Shown piece after piece: positions 1 to 12,722 of a DNA stretch of 64,000 bases (position 1 is its first letter; each line of letters starts with the position of its first letter). Under the pieces are notes generated by a model that worked only from the letters and a program-made list of their open reading frames with translations, did no database searches and had not been told where the DNA came from. The position numbers and the translations under genes were made by a program. The DNA is from Morella rubra (Eukaryota; Streptophyta; Magnoliopsida; Fagales; Myricaceae): NCBI GenBank assembly GCA_003952965.2, contig CM025851.1, positions 16,494,935-16,558,934 of the forward strand, in the 5' to 3' direction.

Positions 1-2280
1 TACTCGAATCAACGTCCCCTGACTAACTAAGTATCAGTTAAGCCAAGGGAAGACACATGTATTTAAATTAAAAATAATAATGTTAATTGAATCAACCCCT
101 AAAATTATAAATTACGTATCAATTAAGTCAAGGCAAGACTCAAGTATTTAATTCAAAAAATGATGTTCACTATTATAAATATAGTGACTGTACGTACATT
201 GACCTCTCAGGCCTACCAAAAAGAAAAATTATCTACTTAAAAGAAAAAGGGTAAAACAAGAGCTTTTACTGCTTTCTCTTATGTTTTCCAAACAAAAAAT
301 ATGGTGAAAATGGTAATTCAAGCTCATACATTAAAGAGCCTTGCATCTTAACTGCTAATTACTGGACAAATTTGCATCTGTTTTTTTGGCTTAATAAATC
401 TACTATTTCCTGCTATTTAACTTTTTTTCAATTTGGTCTCTTTAGTTTTAATTCTCCCTAAAACCATCCAAACACGACACATAGGCATATTTCGTTATTG
501 AAAAATATGTCACTATTAAGCGACATGAGCTAATTAAGTGAATCTAGATGTCGATTAATAATTGGTGGTAATGTGTTTTTCGTTAACCACGTATGCATAT
601 TTCGTCAATTGCAATGTTGAGATTTAACAGAAAAACGTTTTTGAGACAAATAATTAACCTCAGGAACTCGCAAGAGAAGAATAAAAACTGAGAGACCAAC
701 TTAAGAAAGAGTTAAACCATAAGAACTAACGGATTAATAAAACCTTTTTTTAATCACTTTGTTTTGACATCTATTCTCTATACTTCTTTCCAATATAAAA
801 AACCGTCCTACAATATTATAAAAGGTTTTAAGACTCTTCCCGTTCAGGGAGAGAGAGACAGAGAGAGAGAGCCATATGCAATATGGTATGCTATTGATTT
901 CCTCATTAAGTAAGATTATTATTAATTAAGATTAGGGCTCGACTAGTACGTGTGAACTAGTATATCCTGGCGAATTCTCTATTGAGCCAGTACATAAAAT
1001 ATTGCTACCAGGGTCAACACTCGGTCAGAAAATTCCAATCCCCGGTTTCCCCTTGCCCCTTTTTGGCCTAGGAAAAACAATTGTAGTAAAAAATAATATC
1101 TCATTGTGTTTGACATGATTGAATTGGATTTGAATCTCTGCTTCCCAGTCATAAAAGTCTTAAAACTTATTGATTTGAACTATTTGATACATTTCCTAAT
1201 CCTTAATTATGATCTCCACAAGCAAAAACACAGATAGTAGAAGGGAATCGCTCTGCTTAATGTGCCGCCAGCTTGATTCAATGCGTGCTTAATTAGTGGG
1301 AAAAGGGCAGGAAAGATATATTGTGTGAGCTTGACGACGCCCACACTTTTTCAGCCTTTTTGCCTCCTGGTTTAAGCAAAGACGATCGTTGTAATAATTA
1401 CCAAGTTGAGCAAAAAATGGGAGGAAAGTGTAGAAAACCTTTCAAGAAGTACTGGAAATAAACAAATTAATGGAAATTGAATGTAACAAAAACTTTGGCC
1501 TTCCGAGTAGCCACACGCAAAATTACAAATTTCTCTGCAAATGCGTTTTTCCATGCCTTCTCCCCATCTATACGCAAAGACTTATGAATGCCCCAGCTAA
1601 CGGGCCGTGTACAGTTCCACTAATATGAGCCCAGCCCATAACTAAGTGTTACAGGGAGATGAACGGCATGATATGTTTGCAAAAAGCAAGACAGAGATTG
1701 GAGGAAATGATTGTGATGTGTGGTAACTCCCTGCTGCGTCCTATTCCTCTTTCAAGGGCTAATATTAGTATGAGCCTTTCATGTTATAGGATATATATTT
1801 CCTGAACCATGTGAGAAGGATGCATATATATTTTATATATATATATATATATATATGATAATCACTCATAGATATTGATTGTGCCTATAATTTTCTGTGT
1901 AATTAGATCACTCCAATTAACAAGAACCTCGTGTGGTCGTATGACTGAGATCTTTCTAGGCTTAGGTTAACGGTGGAAAGTGCACAGAACGTATGAACCC
2001 CATGGGTGGAGCTTTCTTTCTGTCCACAGATGACCTCGGAAATATTATTCGCTGTTGCGTCGCGTCTTCAGAGATTCCATGGGCCCAATGCCTCGACAGC
2101 CCTGCAAAGATATTGCCACTTCCACTTCCAGTGGCGGGGCCCGCGCGCGACGAGGGTAATCATTCTTTGGCGTCCCGTCACCCCAAAGGGAACCTCAGGA
2201 TCCTCGTTGATGCTCTCTATTTATCTGTGGAAAAACAAGATAATCAACGGTCCATCGCACAAATGAGAGAGAATGAAATA
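1..2280. other. Intergenic, AT-rich, no gene seen
   Basis: No open frame here looks like a known protein; the longest (about 104 codons near 1993-2307) has no recognisable domain. Simple repeats are visible: a GA-rich run around 847-870 and an AT dinucleotide run around 1827-1856. Nothing else can be supported. Confidence 0.6.
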
Positions 2281-2674
2281 GGGGAAAATACAATTTTTTA
2301 CGTGTAAATTATTGAGATAGTGACGTATGCATCTTAAACTATTATTTTAAGATATTATATCTTCAAACTATTAATGTTGGATACTTTATACCTTAAATTA
2401 CCTATTTTGACACATTACACCTTCCAACTACTAATATTAAACACTTTGCACCCTCTATTTGACAGTAATATCCTTGAAAAATTAATAAATTGACAACAAT
2501 ATTTTCAATATATACAAAATAGGTCAAGGGCATTATCATCATTTTAGTATAAAAATTTGATAAAATGGTGCAAAGTGTCAAAAATTGATAGTTAAAACGT
2601 GCAATGTATCAAAATTGGTAATTTAGGGTGTAAAATATAAAAGGTAGTTCGTAGGTGAAAAATATATTTTCTCC
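2281..2674. mobile_element. Decayed MULE-type MITE, relative of the copy at 17080
   Basis: The left end starts GGGGAAAATAC and the right end finishes with ATATTTTCTCC, a degraded inverted pair. The interior shares long stretches with the element at 17080-17458, for example the ACACTTTGCACCCTC and TTAATAAATTGACAACAATAT segments in the same order. The 9 bases on each side (2272-2280 AATGAAATA, 2675-2683 TGTGAAATA) agree at seven of nine positions, which fits an old 9-bp target duplication. It has no coding capacity. It is clearly more diverged than the 17080 copy. Confidence 0.7.
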
Positions 2675-5600
2675 TGTGAAATATAATTGCAAAAAGAAAA
2701 CTTGTCAACTAGTTTGGATGGCCCAATGAAATAGAATAGGACGGACAGGAAAAATGTCGGGAATCCAAGGGGAACCATGGGCTTGGTGATGCGGTGTGTA
2801 TTCCTTTAGTCACGACAAATATTTATTGCATTAATCACTCAAATATTGACACCATATAATTACAGGAAGAGAATACGGGTTAGTTTTGCCCTTTGTTTTG
2901 GATAAATAATACATTCAACACCATGCATTAATATAAATAATAGATCACCAAGTGTGCATCTTTGGACCGAACATTTCATGCAAAGACTTGGAAAATGTTT
3001 TTTTTTTTTTTTTTTGGCCTTTTCACAGAGGTTTCGTAGAATTACAGCATTACAACAGTTACAGCCATGCATGAAGCGGCAAAGAGATTATATTAATAAA
3101 AGAGAAGAAGAATACGGAAAGAACTTGGATGGATAAACTTCACAAAAACTCTCCAAGGGTGCGCATCTGTGGATTAAACATTTCGTGCAAATATTTCCAA
3201 ACTTCTGTTTCCAATGACAGCTACTCTATATCTTTTTGTCTTCTTCATCAAAATGTCAAATGATACAATATAGAGCCTCAGCCACTATCACACGTAGGAG
3301 TTACAACTATAAAGCTTCACGCAAAATGGAAGAGCCTGCCATTTGTAGAGTAGGTGACATTTCACATTTGGAAGAGTCCTTCGTTAAAGAAATGAACAAG
3401 GAGTTGCCCAAAAAAAAAAAATCCTTATGTTTAACTTTTATAGTACAGTTCAAAAAGAGAAAGATAGTCTAACTATAAGCTACCTAAATAATAAAATAAT
3501 ATATGACCAAACGTGAAGTTGTGTTTGTCTTTTCTTTTTTAAATTAAACCTTGCAATTTCACCGAATATCAATTATAAAATATCTTTGTCTGAAGCGAAG
3601 TCGTATGGTTATGTGGCTGACATTTAAAAATATCTTCTTCTTTTTTTATGATGGGTATTTTTATAATTTTCAATCTACAGTTTAATTTAAAATAAAAAAT
3701 AGACCTAATAATACCATACTATTTAATATTACTCAAATTTTAAACAATATAAATCTTATAATAAAATTTATTTACTGGATTTATCTCCCTCTTCGAATTA
3801 CGGTCAGAAAATTAAGTAAAATACTGCTCCTTCCTTTACACACGTGATGTTAATGGCATCGGCGACTTTACCCACACAGACCCATACCCTGCCTTGGAAG
3901 GCAGGAAACAATAGAAGGAATTAGCCAGGCTGGTTTTACTGCTTTCCATTCGTGGCCAAGAATCTGACACGTAAGCCTTCCTAATCTTTCCGATGAGGTT
4001 AATAATATCGCAAATATTCCAATTCCATGACTCGACTTTCTTTTTTTGTCTTATATATCAATCAGCTGGCTTTGTGCAATGTCTGAGGGTCTGAGATCGA
4101 CTTTGCCTGTGGATGCTCATGCCATGTTAAAGGTCATGAGCACGATCAATAGCCTCCTTCTCGTCCACTTTAAACATAATTTCGGAGTATTTTATTTTTA
4201 ATAAGGTAGCTTTTTTAGAATGCGGCGAATGTATCAAACGTATCGGAAGGAATTGGATACTGATGCTCAACATAAGTTCTAGAGACTTATCAGAATTTTA
4301 TTGAAATTCTCTCAATTATTCTGTCGATCTTGATTCACTTCAGGCCTATTTTATTCTGTGTCGGAAGGAGCTTTCAATTGAGGGGTGTCCTCAGCGGGGG
4401 GCATTAGAATCCATGGGCATAAAATTGCGCTCCGACCCCAGCAGTAATGGATGCCAAAGAATCAAACCTGCCATTGTTTTTCCAGATAAAGCTGAAAACA
4501 AGATAGAACGGAATATTTTTGAAGCTCCCCACAAAGAATAGGATGAGAACAAAATAGAAGCACCGGGAGAACATTATATATATTGCTTAGACGAAAGTAA
4601 AAGGTATAAAGCACAGGGAGGTTTCGGCCGAATTGCTTTTTTAGTTGTCCCCAATGATATCAATTTGTTTTAATCAACCATATTCTACTTCACCCAAATG
4701 CTCAATCCATTCAGATTTCTCTTCAATGATCTGCGGATCAGGTACGCGATCCTCTGGTTCAGAACGCATTCCTTAACCAAAGTTCAGAATCCATGCAAGA
4801 CCTGTATTAGATCCAAGCCTGACACAGATAAATGTCCTCTTGCCTCCACCAATGACCCTTCAAATCGCCCCCTCTATAACAGTTCCCCAGCAAATGTGTC
4901 AGACCGTTCGTCTGGTGCCTCTTTTATTGTTGTGTTCGTTGGTTGTTTGTAACATGTTAAACGTGGTTTTCTCGATTGCAAGGAATATACTGTTTTCAGT
5001 ATCCAATTGAATTAAGTAATGATGTTTTAGACAAATTTAGAGAGTTAAAAAGAACTTTTTAATTCCTTGGGCTTTACACCGTTTTATAAAATAGTCTCTG
5101 AATTTTTATTTTTATTTAGTCAATAAGGAGTCTTTGATTTTTTTTAATATCAATATCATTATTTTGTCTCCTATCGTAAATTTCAAATATAATTACCTAA
5201 TTCATCGTATATACACGTGTTAAAATTTAATTAAAAAAAATTATAAATAGCGGATTGTGATATGAATCACTATTAACTACTAGATATAAAACTGATAGAA
5301 AGACTTTTTTAACATTTTTTTTTTTTTAAGAGTGTAAAACCCAAGCACGGAGAAGGCCTTTAACCCAGATTTTGAATTGATATATGTTAGTCTTTGGGGT
5401 AGCTAGCTGGTTAAAAATCAAAATGAGGGGTGACAATGGTATCGTTTTTTTTTCTAATATTTTAGGATACGAAAATTTTTAACAAAATAAATACACTCTA
5501 AAATTTTTAACTTTTACACATACACACCTTACTTTTCACAAATTTCAATAAATCTCAATAAAATAAAAATTTTTAAAATTACGAAAATATTCTCCGAATT

Positions 5601-8600
5601 TTTTTGGAACAAACATCCCCATTAATTTGATTCTGGCTTTGATAACAACTTTGGAGCTACTTACCAATTCCAGTACGCTCACCATGTCCCATCTCACATT
5701 GCGTGCGGTTCTAATACGGCCAGAAAATCTTTTCTGGCTTCATTCTCGTTCGGATTCAGCAAACGCAGGCATGAAGTACGACGCCTACCTGCAGCAAATG
5801 GGCCCCATCAAAACTCATTGTAGTATAGCTAGGAGGTGGCAATTGTACTCGTGAGTTAAGGCTGCCATGTGGGGTGGGGACAGATAGACCAGGCTAAGAA
5901 GTGGTCCTTGTCTTGTAAGCCAGTAAGCCTACTGTATCTCCCCGAGTCTCCTCGTGAATTACCCACCGCTGTAAATTAAACGACTTAAGTATAGGTATGT
6001 ACGGCGACCACAAATCTAACTGGACTCGGTAGATTTTGGCTTCTACGCCTCACAGAGTTGATTAGTTCTCCTTCCCCCTTCGAAGATTGAGTCGACGAGA
6101 CACGCTACCTAATATGTTCCGTGTTGGTGACATTGTGGTCGCGCTGGAAACTATCGTTGTCAATGGGAAGCTTCTGATCTTTTAGGTAGGCCAAGCGTGT
6201 TCCAGAAACTTCAGGAAACTTCGAAGCAAGACCACTTTGAAAATTCCTGTGTAAGGCTAGGTACTATCTGTTTTCTTTGATGGTGAGCACAAAGTCATTG
6301 GACTAGAGTAAGGAACGCGTGGTTAAGCCACCAATTTGGACAATCGGCATACTTTTATAGATTAGTATTTAGGAAACATAAATTTAACTGTACGGGGAGG
6401 GGACAACCTGGTAGAATTGCGTGGTCGTGGTGGACTGAGCCCCGTCTGATACGCGTCATGTGCTTTAAAACGCGTGCGGTGTTGCGGTGATACGACAGTG
6501 GGGGCCAAAACATCTCTCACATGGTGGTGGGGTCTCACCCTTTTCTAAGCATATAGGATAATAGGAGAATCTCCTCTGAAAATATCCCAATTGTAACGTA
6601 TTGTTTGGCTAATAAAAATTTTAACTCTTAAAATTTTATTATTATTATAATTCTTTTTTTGTCCACATTTTTTATAAATTCTTTTATTTTTTTTATTTTT
6701 TACTCACTCTTTTTATCTTTTTAAACTGCTACTAAAATTTTATTCTCAAAAGCTTAGAAACTAGAAAAATGCACCGCACTGGGTCGGCCTACAGAGATTT
6801 CCATAACCGATGGCCGGTCGCTCCTCGATTTGCCAAACATGGAACTGTTGCTTTTGCTCGGTGATTTACCGACTCGGTGCCCCACTTGCCATTTCTATTA
6901 GCCAATATCGTTTTCAAACCAATGTCGGTATTTTAAAGTGATCGAAAAGGACAACGAAAGGAGGTGGGAACAGGAGCGAAAAAGAAAATACCGAAGGGAT
7001 ATTTGGGTCCAAATCATGTGTGGAAAGAAAATGTGAGCCGCTTTGAAAGACAGAGCCAAGTGTGGAAAAAAAGAGAAATTGGAGCGGCGCATGGGAGGAC
7101 CTGTCCCTCTCTCCTCTGGTCTCCATTGAAACAAAGGAAACAGGTGTCTTTCCGTTTATTTCTCCCAACCAAACACACCTAAGTGCCAAAATATCCACGT
7201 GATTACTTACTGAAAATATCGGCGATATACTTGCCCAAAATAAGAATAATTATCCGCGAGATCGCCGATCAAATTTACTTAAATAGGGTTACTAATAATT
7301 GGGAAGTAGCCTAAAGCCAAAATAAATAGATAAGATGTCTATATATAGTTAATCAATTGCTTACTAATAGTAGCCTTATTATTATTTAAATAAAATAATA
7401 GAAATACTATTTTCTGAATTTTAGACAAAATTAACATGAGATATTTGAAATCGTACCTTGGTCCAGGTGGGAACCTCCACAAGAAATGCTTTTATGTATA
7501 CACTTAGAATTATAGACAGTATTTTTTTTTTCTAAGCATGGAACGAAAACATTGTTAAAAAGAGATATATTCAGAGGTTCTAATCACGTACGCAAAACTC
7601 CAAAAGAAACAAGAAACATATGATGATACTGTAGCTGTGTTTTTTTTTTTTTTGTGCAAACAAATTTTACAAGTTCGTTGTTTTGGTTGCAATTTATTTT
7701 AAAACATTATTCGTTTAAAATTATATAAAGAATTTTCAATATTTTTTTGTAGATGGGCATTTCGTATGTCGTTGGTTGCACCTGGATGGATGTAATGTCT
7801 CACTTTGATGCATGTTGGTCTAACAATGTTTGTCAAATAACTAATTAATACTATAGTTTTTTTTTAATGAATAAAAATAGTGAGGCTAATAAGCATACGG
7901 CCATCCATTCGAACCAAAAGAGGAAAGTTTATTCGGATCTCCTAGAATGCTAGTCTATTGGTGTTTTTCAAGCAATAAGTCGGAGGTTTATCCACCATGC
8001 ACGTTTTGTACTCTTAAGATAACTACAAATTTATTGGATACAAATTAGAATTCTAAATTATTATAAAGAATTCTAAATTATTATAAAGAATCCTAATCTT
8101 TTAGATTAATACACAATAGAGATAAAATAAATCAAAGATTGATATTGGATTATAAATTTCAAAATAACACAGTTGAAATTGATAGATTTTATTTATTTAA
8201 ACAATTATGCTTAAATATCAATAAATTATTGACTATGGAGACATTATTGGCCTTTTTGTGATGCTAATGATATTGTTTTTTCGATGTTTGTGGCGACAGT
8301 AACCAGTGGGGATGGTGATGCCAGTATGGCAAGCACAAAGGATGATTACCGATAAGGTGAAAGGTGGTTGAACCAGTAAATTATAATGCGGTGGTATTGA
8401 TGGAATCGGACATTAATTCCAAGAGAAAATGACCACATGGGAATAATCTGTTTTGGATTTAAATATTTAAATATCTTCTAATCGCTATCTAAAATAGCAT
8501 TTGAAATTTTTTTGCAAGTAGGAGAATTTAAAACAACTTTTGAACAAGGGAAAACAATATAATTCTAAATATAATATCCCTTAAATATTATCCATCCAAA

Positions 8601-9400
8601 CACGACATGTATCTATATTTTTATTATTATTATTTTTGGAGCAAAGGCTGAAAAATATTTAAAAAGCACAAGTCAATGGGACAGCAAATGCACGTTCGTA
8701 CAAACGCACAAAATTGAGCTTATTTTATTTTATAGTTTGTTCCGTAAGGACCGTAACATACTAACATAGATAGTAAAACGACGTAAGATTGGAGAGGACT
8801 CGCATTTCTTTTTGTAACGACATTTCGTAGCGTCTCTTATTTGCCGGGCCCACTTCGTTACTTAAATTCTTAAAAGCAAGCGTTTGCTTCGAGTTGGAAG
8901 CAAATTTCACGAGTGAGGACTCAGGTCATCATTTTGGTACTCCCGTACAGAGTTTTGAAATTACACCCCACCCCACCCCCCAAATTCCAAAAAAGTAAAA
9001 AGACAGAAAATAAAATAGACTTTTGGAAGCTTTATTGTACATGGGTTATTGTTTCGCTGGCAGCGCCAGCTCCATCTCGGTCTCCTGAAAGCTTCCCAAA
9101 AATATCTGACGAAATCTTAAGCCACAAGAAAATATCTTTCAGCTGTTTCGGCGTCTATTTAGCACCATCGGCTGCTCTCATCTGGACCGTTAAAGATCTA
9201 GAGATCCTCATATAAAACGTGGTCCCATACAGCCAATCAAAGCCCAAAAGCCGTCTTTCGTGACCTGTTGCTGTACCTAAATTTCTCCCAACGGGTTCTG
9301 CCGTTCTGGGGTTTGAATAAAACCAACTCAGGGTGGGGGGGCGCTTAACCGCGTGCCTCTCTGCGAACCTCTGCTTCCTTTTACGTTTATTATATATCTT
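2675..9400. other. Intergenic, no gene supported
   Basis: This 6.7 kb is AT-rich with many homopolymer runs. Short open frames (around 4698-4952, 5627-5854, 6898-7198, 8913-9215) show no domain, no conserved motif and no splice-compatible continuation. The last 1 kb is presumably the promoter region of the desaturase gene. No RNA gene with a clear A/B box or rRNA-like segment was seen. Confidence 0.55.
8048..8087. repeat. Two-copy 20-bp tandem repeat
   Basis: The unit GAATTCTAAATTATTATAAA occurs twice back to back (8048-8067 and 8068-8087), followed by a partial third unit. It is AT-rich and has no evident function. Confidence 0.8.
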
Positions 9401-9409
9401 TATATATAA
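9401..9409 (+). promoter_or_regulatory. Probable TATA box of the sphingolipid desaturase gene
   Basis: TATATATAA lies about 270 bases upstream of the ATG at 9676. A transcript starting about 30 bases downstream would have a leader of roughly 240 bases. A second TATATA run at 9391 could serve instead. Positional inference only. Confidence 0.45.
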
Positions 9410-9675
9410 CCCCCCAAGGTTAAGAAGAAACTTTTAAACCAGAATTCCGTTGAACTCAAAATAGAGGTGAAAACAACGCAGAGAAGCAGAGTTTGGAAGA
9501 GGCTTGTGAACCAAATCAAATTCGAGATATCCCTTAGAAAGGGGCTGCGGTTTTTATCTACAAAACCCACCCCGTAAAGCAAAAGGGGAGACTTTTTTCC
9601 TCTATTTTTGCAGGGGTTTCTCGGTTTGATTTGTTTATCCCTGTTATTCCACTTGCTTTTGCATATTCTACAAAA

Positions 9676-11019
9676 ATGGAGGCCGAGAAGAAATACATCA
9701 CCGCTGAGGAGCTCAAGGAGCACAACAAGCCAGGGGACTTGTGGATCTCTATCCAGGGTAAGGTTTACGATGTCTCTGACTGGATTAAGGATCACCCTGG
9801 TGGCGATACTCCCCTCCTCAATTTGGCTGGCCAAGATGTCACTGACGCTTTCATAGCGTACCATCCTGGTACGGCATGGCAATACCTTGACAAAGTATTC
9901 AATGGGTACTATATCAAAGATTTCACGGTCTCAGAGGTGTCCAAGGATTTCAGAAAGCTTGCCTTTGAGTTTGCCAAAGTAGGTTTGTTTGAAAAGAAAG
10001 GACATGGGACTATGTATTCCCTTTTATCTATTGCTTTCATGCTTTCACTTGTTGTTTACGGTGTTTTGAGGTGTGAGGGCGTTTTGGTTCATTTGGTTTG
10101 TGGTCTCCTGTTGGGTGTCCTTTGGGTTCAGAGTGCTTATGTGGGTCATGATTCTGGGCATTACCAAATAATGACAAGCCCCGCTTACAACAGAGCTGCG
10201 CAAATCCTCGCTGGGAATTGCTTAACTGGTATCAGTATTGCTTGGTGGAAATGGACTCATAATGCCCACCACATTGCCTGCAACAGCCTTGATCACGATC
10301 CCGATCTCCAACACATTCCGGTCTTTGCTGTGTCCACGAAATTGTTTCAGTCGATAACGTCCTGCTTTTATGGAAGGAAGATGGAGTTTGATCCTGTGGC
10401 TAGATTCCTAGTTGGTTACCAGCATTTCACATTTTATCCGGTCATGATGGTGGGACGGATCAACTTGTTTATTCAGACATTCTTGTTATTGTTCACCAGG
10501 AAGGGTGTCCCTCATAGAGCATTGAACATATTAGGACTTGCTGTATTCTGGACCTGGTTTCCTCTCCTTGTGTCCTGCCTACCCAATTGGACAGAGAGGG
10601 CGATGTTCGTGCTGGCCAGTTTTGCAGTTACATCGCTCCAACACATCCAGTTCTGTTTGAACCATTTCTCGGCGGATGTCTATCTTGGACATCCGAATGG
10701 GAATGATTGGTTTGAGAAGCAGACGGGTGGGACTATAGATATTGCTTGCTCGTCCTGGATGGATTGGTTCTATGGTGGACTCCAGTTCCAGCTTGAACAC
10801 CATTTGTTCCCACGACTACCGCGGTGCCAGTTGAGGAAGGTTTCTCCTATTGTGCAGGACTTATGCAAGAAGCACAACTTGCCTTACCGGAGCTTGTCAT
10901 TTTTGGAGGCGAATTTATCTACCATCAGGACCCTCAGGATCGCGGCCCAGCAGGCTCGCGATCTGACTTGCCCTGTCCCAAAGAACTTGGTTTGGGAGGC
11001 TGTTAATACTCATGGCTGA
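9676..11019 (+). CDS. SLD: Delta-8 sphingolipid long-chain-base desaturase (cytochrome b5 fusion)
   Basis: Intronless 447-residue protein. Enzymes of this family put a cis or trans double bond at C8 of phytosphinganine/sphinganine bases in ER membranes, using electrons delivered through their own cytochrome b5 domain. The N-terminal b5 domain (about 1-100) has the heme motif HPGG at 40-43 and the second heme histidine at 63. The desaturase part has three histidine boxes: HDSGH at 158-162, HNAHH at 195-199 and QLEHH at 372-376. The Q in the third box is the mark of front-end desaturases. Hydrophobic segments lie near 113-155 and 255-325. The frame extends 15 codons upstream to an ATG at 9631, but MEAEKK at 9676 matches the family start and its length (about 449 in Arabidopsis). 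A front-end fatty acyl desaturase is a less likely alternative. The gene appears intact. Confidence 0.95.
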   Translation: MEAEKKYITAEELKEHNKPGDLWISIQGKVYDVSDWIKDHPGGDTPLLNLAGQDVTDAFIAYHPGTAWQYLDKVFNGYYIKDFTVSEVSKDFRKLAFEFAKVGLFEKKGHGTMYSLLSIAFMLSLVVYGVLRCEGVLVHLVCGLLLGVLWVQSAYVGHDSGHYQIMTSPAYNRAAQILAGNCLTGISIAWWKWTHNAHHIACNSLDHDPDLQHIPVFAVSTKLFQSITSCFYGRKMEFDPVARFLVGYQHFTFYPVMMVGRINLFIQTFLLLFTRKGVPHRALNILGLAVFWTWFPLLVSCLPNWTERAMFVLASFAVTSLQHIQFCLNHFSADVYLGHPNGNDWFEKQTGGTIDIACSSWMDWFYGGLQFQLEHHLFPRLPRCQLRKVSPIVQDLCKKHNLPYRSLSFLEANLSTIRTLRIAAQQARDLTCPVPKNLVWEAVNTHG

Positions 11020-12191
11020 AGCTACTAACCCCGGATTTTCTCTGTTTTTTTTTTTTTCAGTCTTTCCATAAAATTCCATGGCTTGAGGCCATTAGGATGA
11101 TGTCTCTCTCTCGCTCTCTTTTTTTTTTTCCTCTTCCTTGTTTTTTTCTTCTAAGGCTCTTCCTTGTTCATTAGGATGATTGATATATCCAAAAATGATA
11201 TTACTACATCTCACACACTAGAAAATTTGAGATACAGATTCGTTTTTTTTCCCTTTTTCCCTTTGTTTTTAAGAAATATAATATATCAAAGAGGTTTTAC
11301 CTCCATCACCATATGGGTATTCAGATATGCTTGATATTTCTTCACATTGTTATTTGTTTTCTCTGGTATATTCTTTAGTATTATAGTGATATTCTTTGTC
11401 GGCCAGTCGTGTAGATGTCCTTAGGAAGTTGTATAGATTGATGAGAAGAAAGATAAATATTTCGTCTCCTTGCAGTTTAGCAATTAGCATTGTTTCTTGA
11501 ATACACTAATGTCAAGATAGTTATATCTCCAAACAAGCATAACCTGCTTCAAATGTTGATGAGGAGCCAGGCAATTGGATGGCAAATGCATGCAGAAAAG
11601 GGAGACGGTTGAGATTGACGCCTTTTAAATTTTCTTCTTTGTAATTGCTAGAATGCATCTTATATCTAAGAACTCCTGCCACTGCATAGCATCTCTGTGC
11701 ATGCCAGATCCCTGGATAGCCGGAAGCACCCCTGAAGTCAGACCTATTGCTGGAATCTACACCTCAATGCCTCCGGAGATGAAGGTATATCAGCCTCTAC
11801 CATTATTGGATGCCTTCCCAAAAGTTAGGATTTCCTATCGAGGCCGGGGATATACCGTGTGCTTGCAATATTCAATTACAGAATCTGCACTAAAATTAAA
11901 AAGGACCAGTTCTTTTCCCATTTTCGTAGTTGTTCATATCGATACTGCATGTTGGAGAGGTAACGTGTGGATCTGCTTCCTTTTGTTGCTTACTTCCATA
12001 AGGAAAGGGAAGACTCTCCTGGTGCGGTCCATGTTTCTATATATATAATTACTAAAAACAGCTTATTAAATGTACCCCGTTTTCCCCCAGCAATTACTCC
12101 ACTAAGGTATATAAATGTGAGTTAGGTCTTAGGACTTATTCTTTAATCTCTTCAGGATAAGAGATACTTTGAAGAAAAACAAAAGTATTAA
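11020..12191. other. 3' UTR of the desaturase and intergenic DNA
   Basis: Pyrimidine-rich runs follow the stop codon (11041-11150), including CT repeats near 11106-11120. The open frame at 11653-12048 has no recognisable motif and is not called. No other gene is visible. Confidence 0.5.
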
Positions 12192-12722
12192 TTACAATTT
12201 TTCTCTTCAAACTATCACCCGGTTTTCAAATACCCCTAAAAATTTTAACTTGTTGCAACTCACCTTCACAAATTATACTTTTCATTGCAATTTTATTTCC
12301 TAACCTATTGAAGTTATTATATCGAGCATTTTTTGTCCTACTTAAACGACACGTGACCTTCTCCTTACTGGAAAAGAAAAATTTAACCAGCTCGCTCGAT
12401 TCTAAATGAGTTATCTTTTATTTTTTTAATAAAAAAAATTAGCTAACTATATATATATATATATTTTTTTTGCTCTACAAATTGCTAAAAGAATTTGTAG
12501 AAGACTATGGAGGATTCAAACGAGGGTAAAATTGTTTTTTCAAGTAAGGAGAAGGTCATGTGTCGTTTAAATGAGACAAAAAACAGTCTGATATAACAGC
12601 TTCAATAAGTTAGGGGATGAAATCGCAATGAGAAGTATATTTTGTGAGGGCGAGTTATAATACGTTAAAATTTGTGGGGTATTTAAGAATTGAGCAATAG
12701 TCTGAGGGAAAAAATTGTAATA
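12192..12722. repeat. Long inverted repeat, probable TIR transposon relic
   Basis: The left arm (about 12192-12372) and right arm (about 12545-12722) are reverse complements over roughly 170-180 bases with scattered mismatches. For example, GACACGTGACCTTCTCCTTAC on the left is answered by GTAAGGAGAAGGTCATGTGTC on the right, and TTACAATTTTTC by AAAAATTGTAA at the outer tips. The loop of about 170 bases is AT-rich with an AT run near 12450. No target duplication could be fixed. The structure fits a foldback or MULE-type MITE. Confidence 0.65.

Noticed and set aside
1993..2307. 104-codon open frame in the first spacer
   Set aside because: No motif and no splice-compatible partner; its end runs into the MITE at 2281.
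9631..9675. Upstream in-frame ATG of the desaturase (15 extra residues)
   Set aside because: The extra residues are not found in the family; the ATG at 9676 gives the conserved start and usual length.
11653..12048. 131-codon frame downstream of the desaturase
   Set aside because: No family resemblance; probably chance or a decayed repeat.
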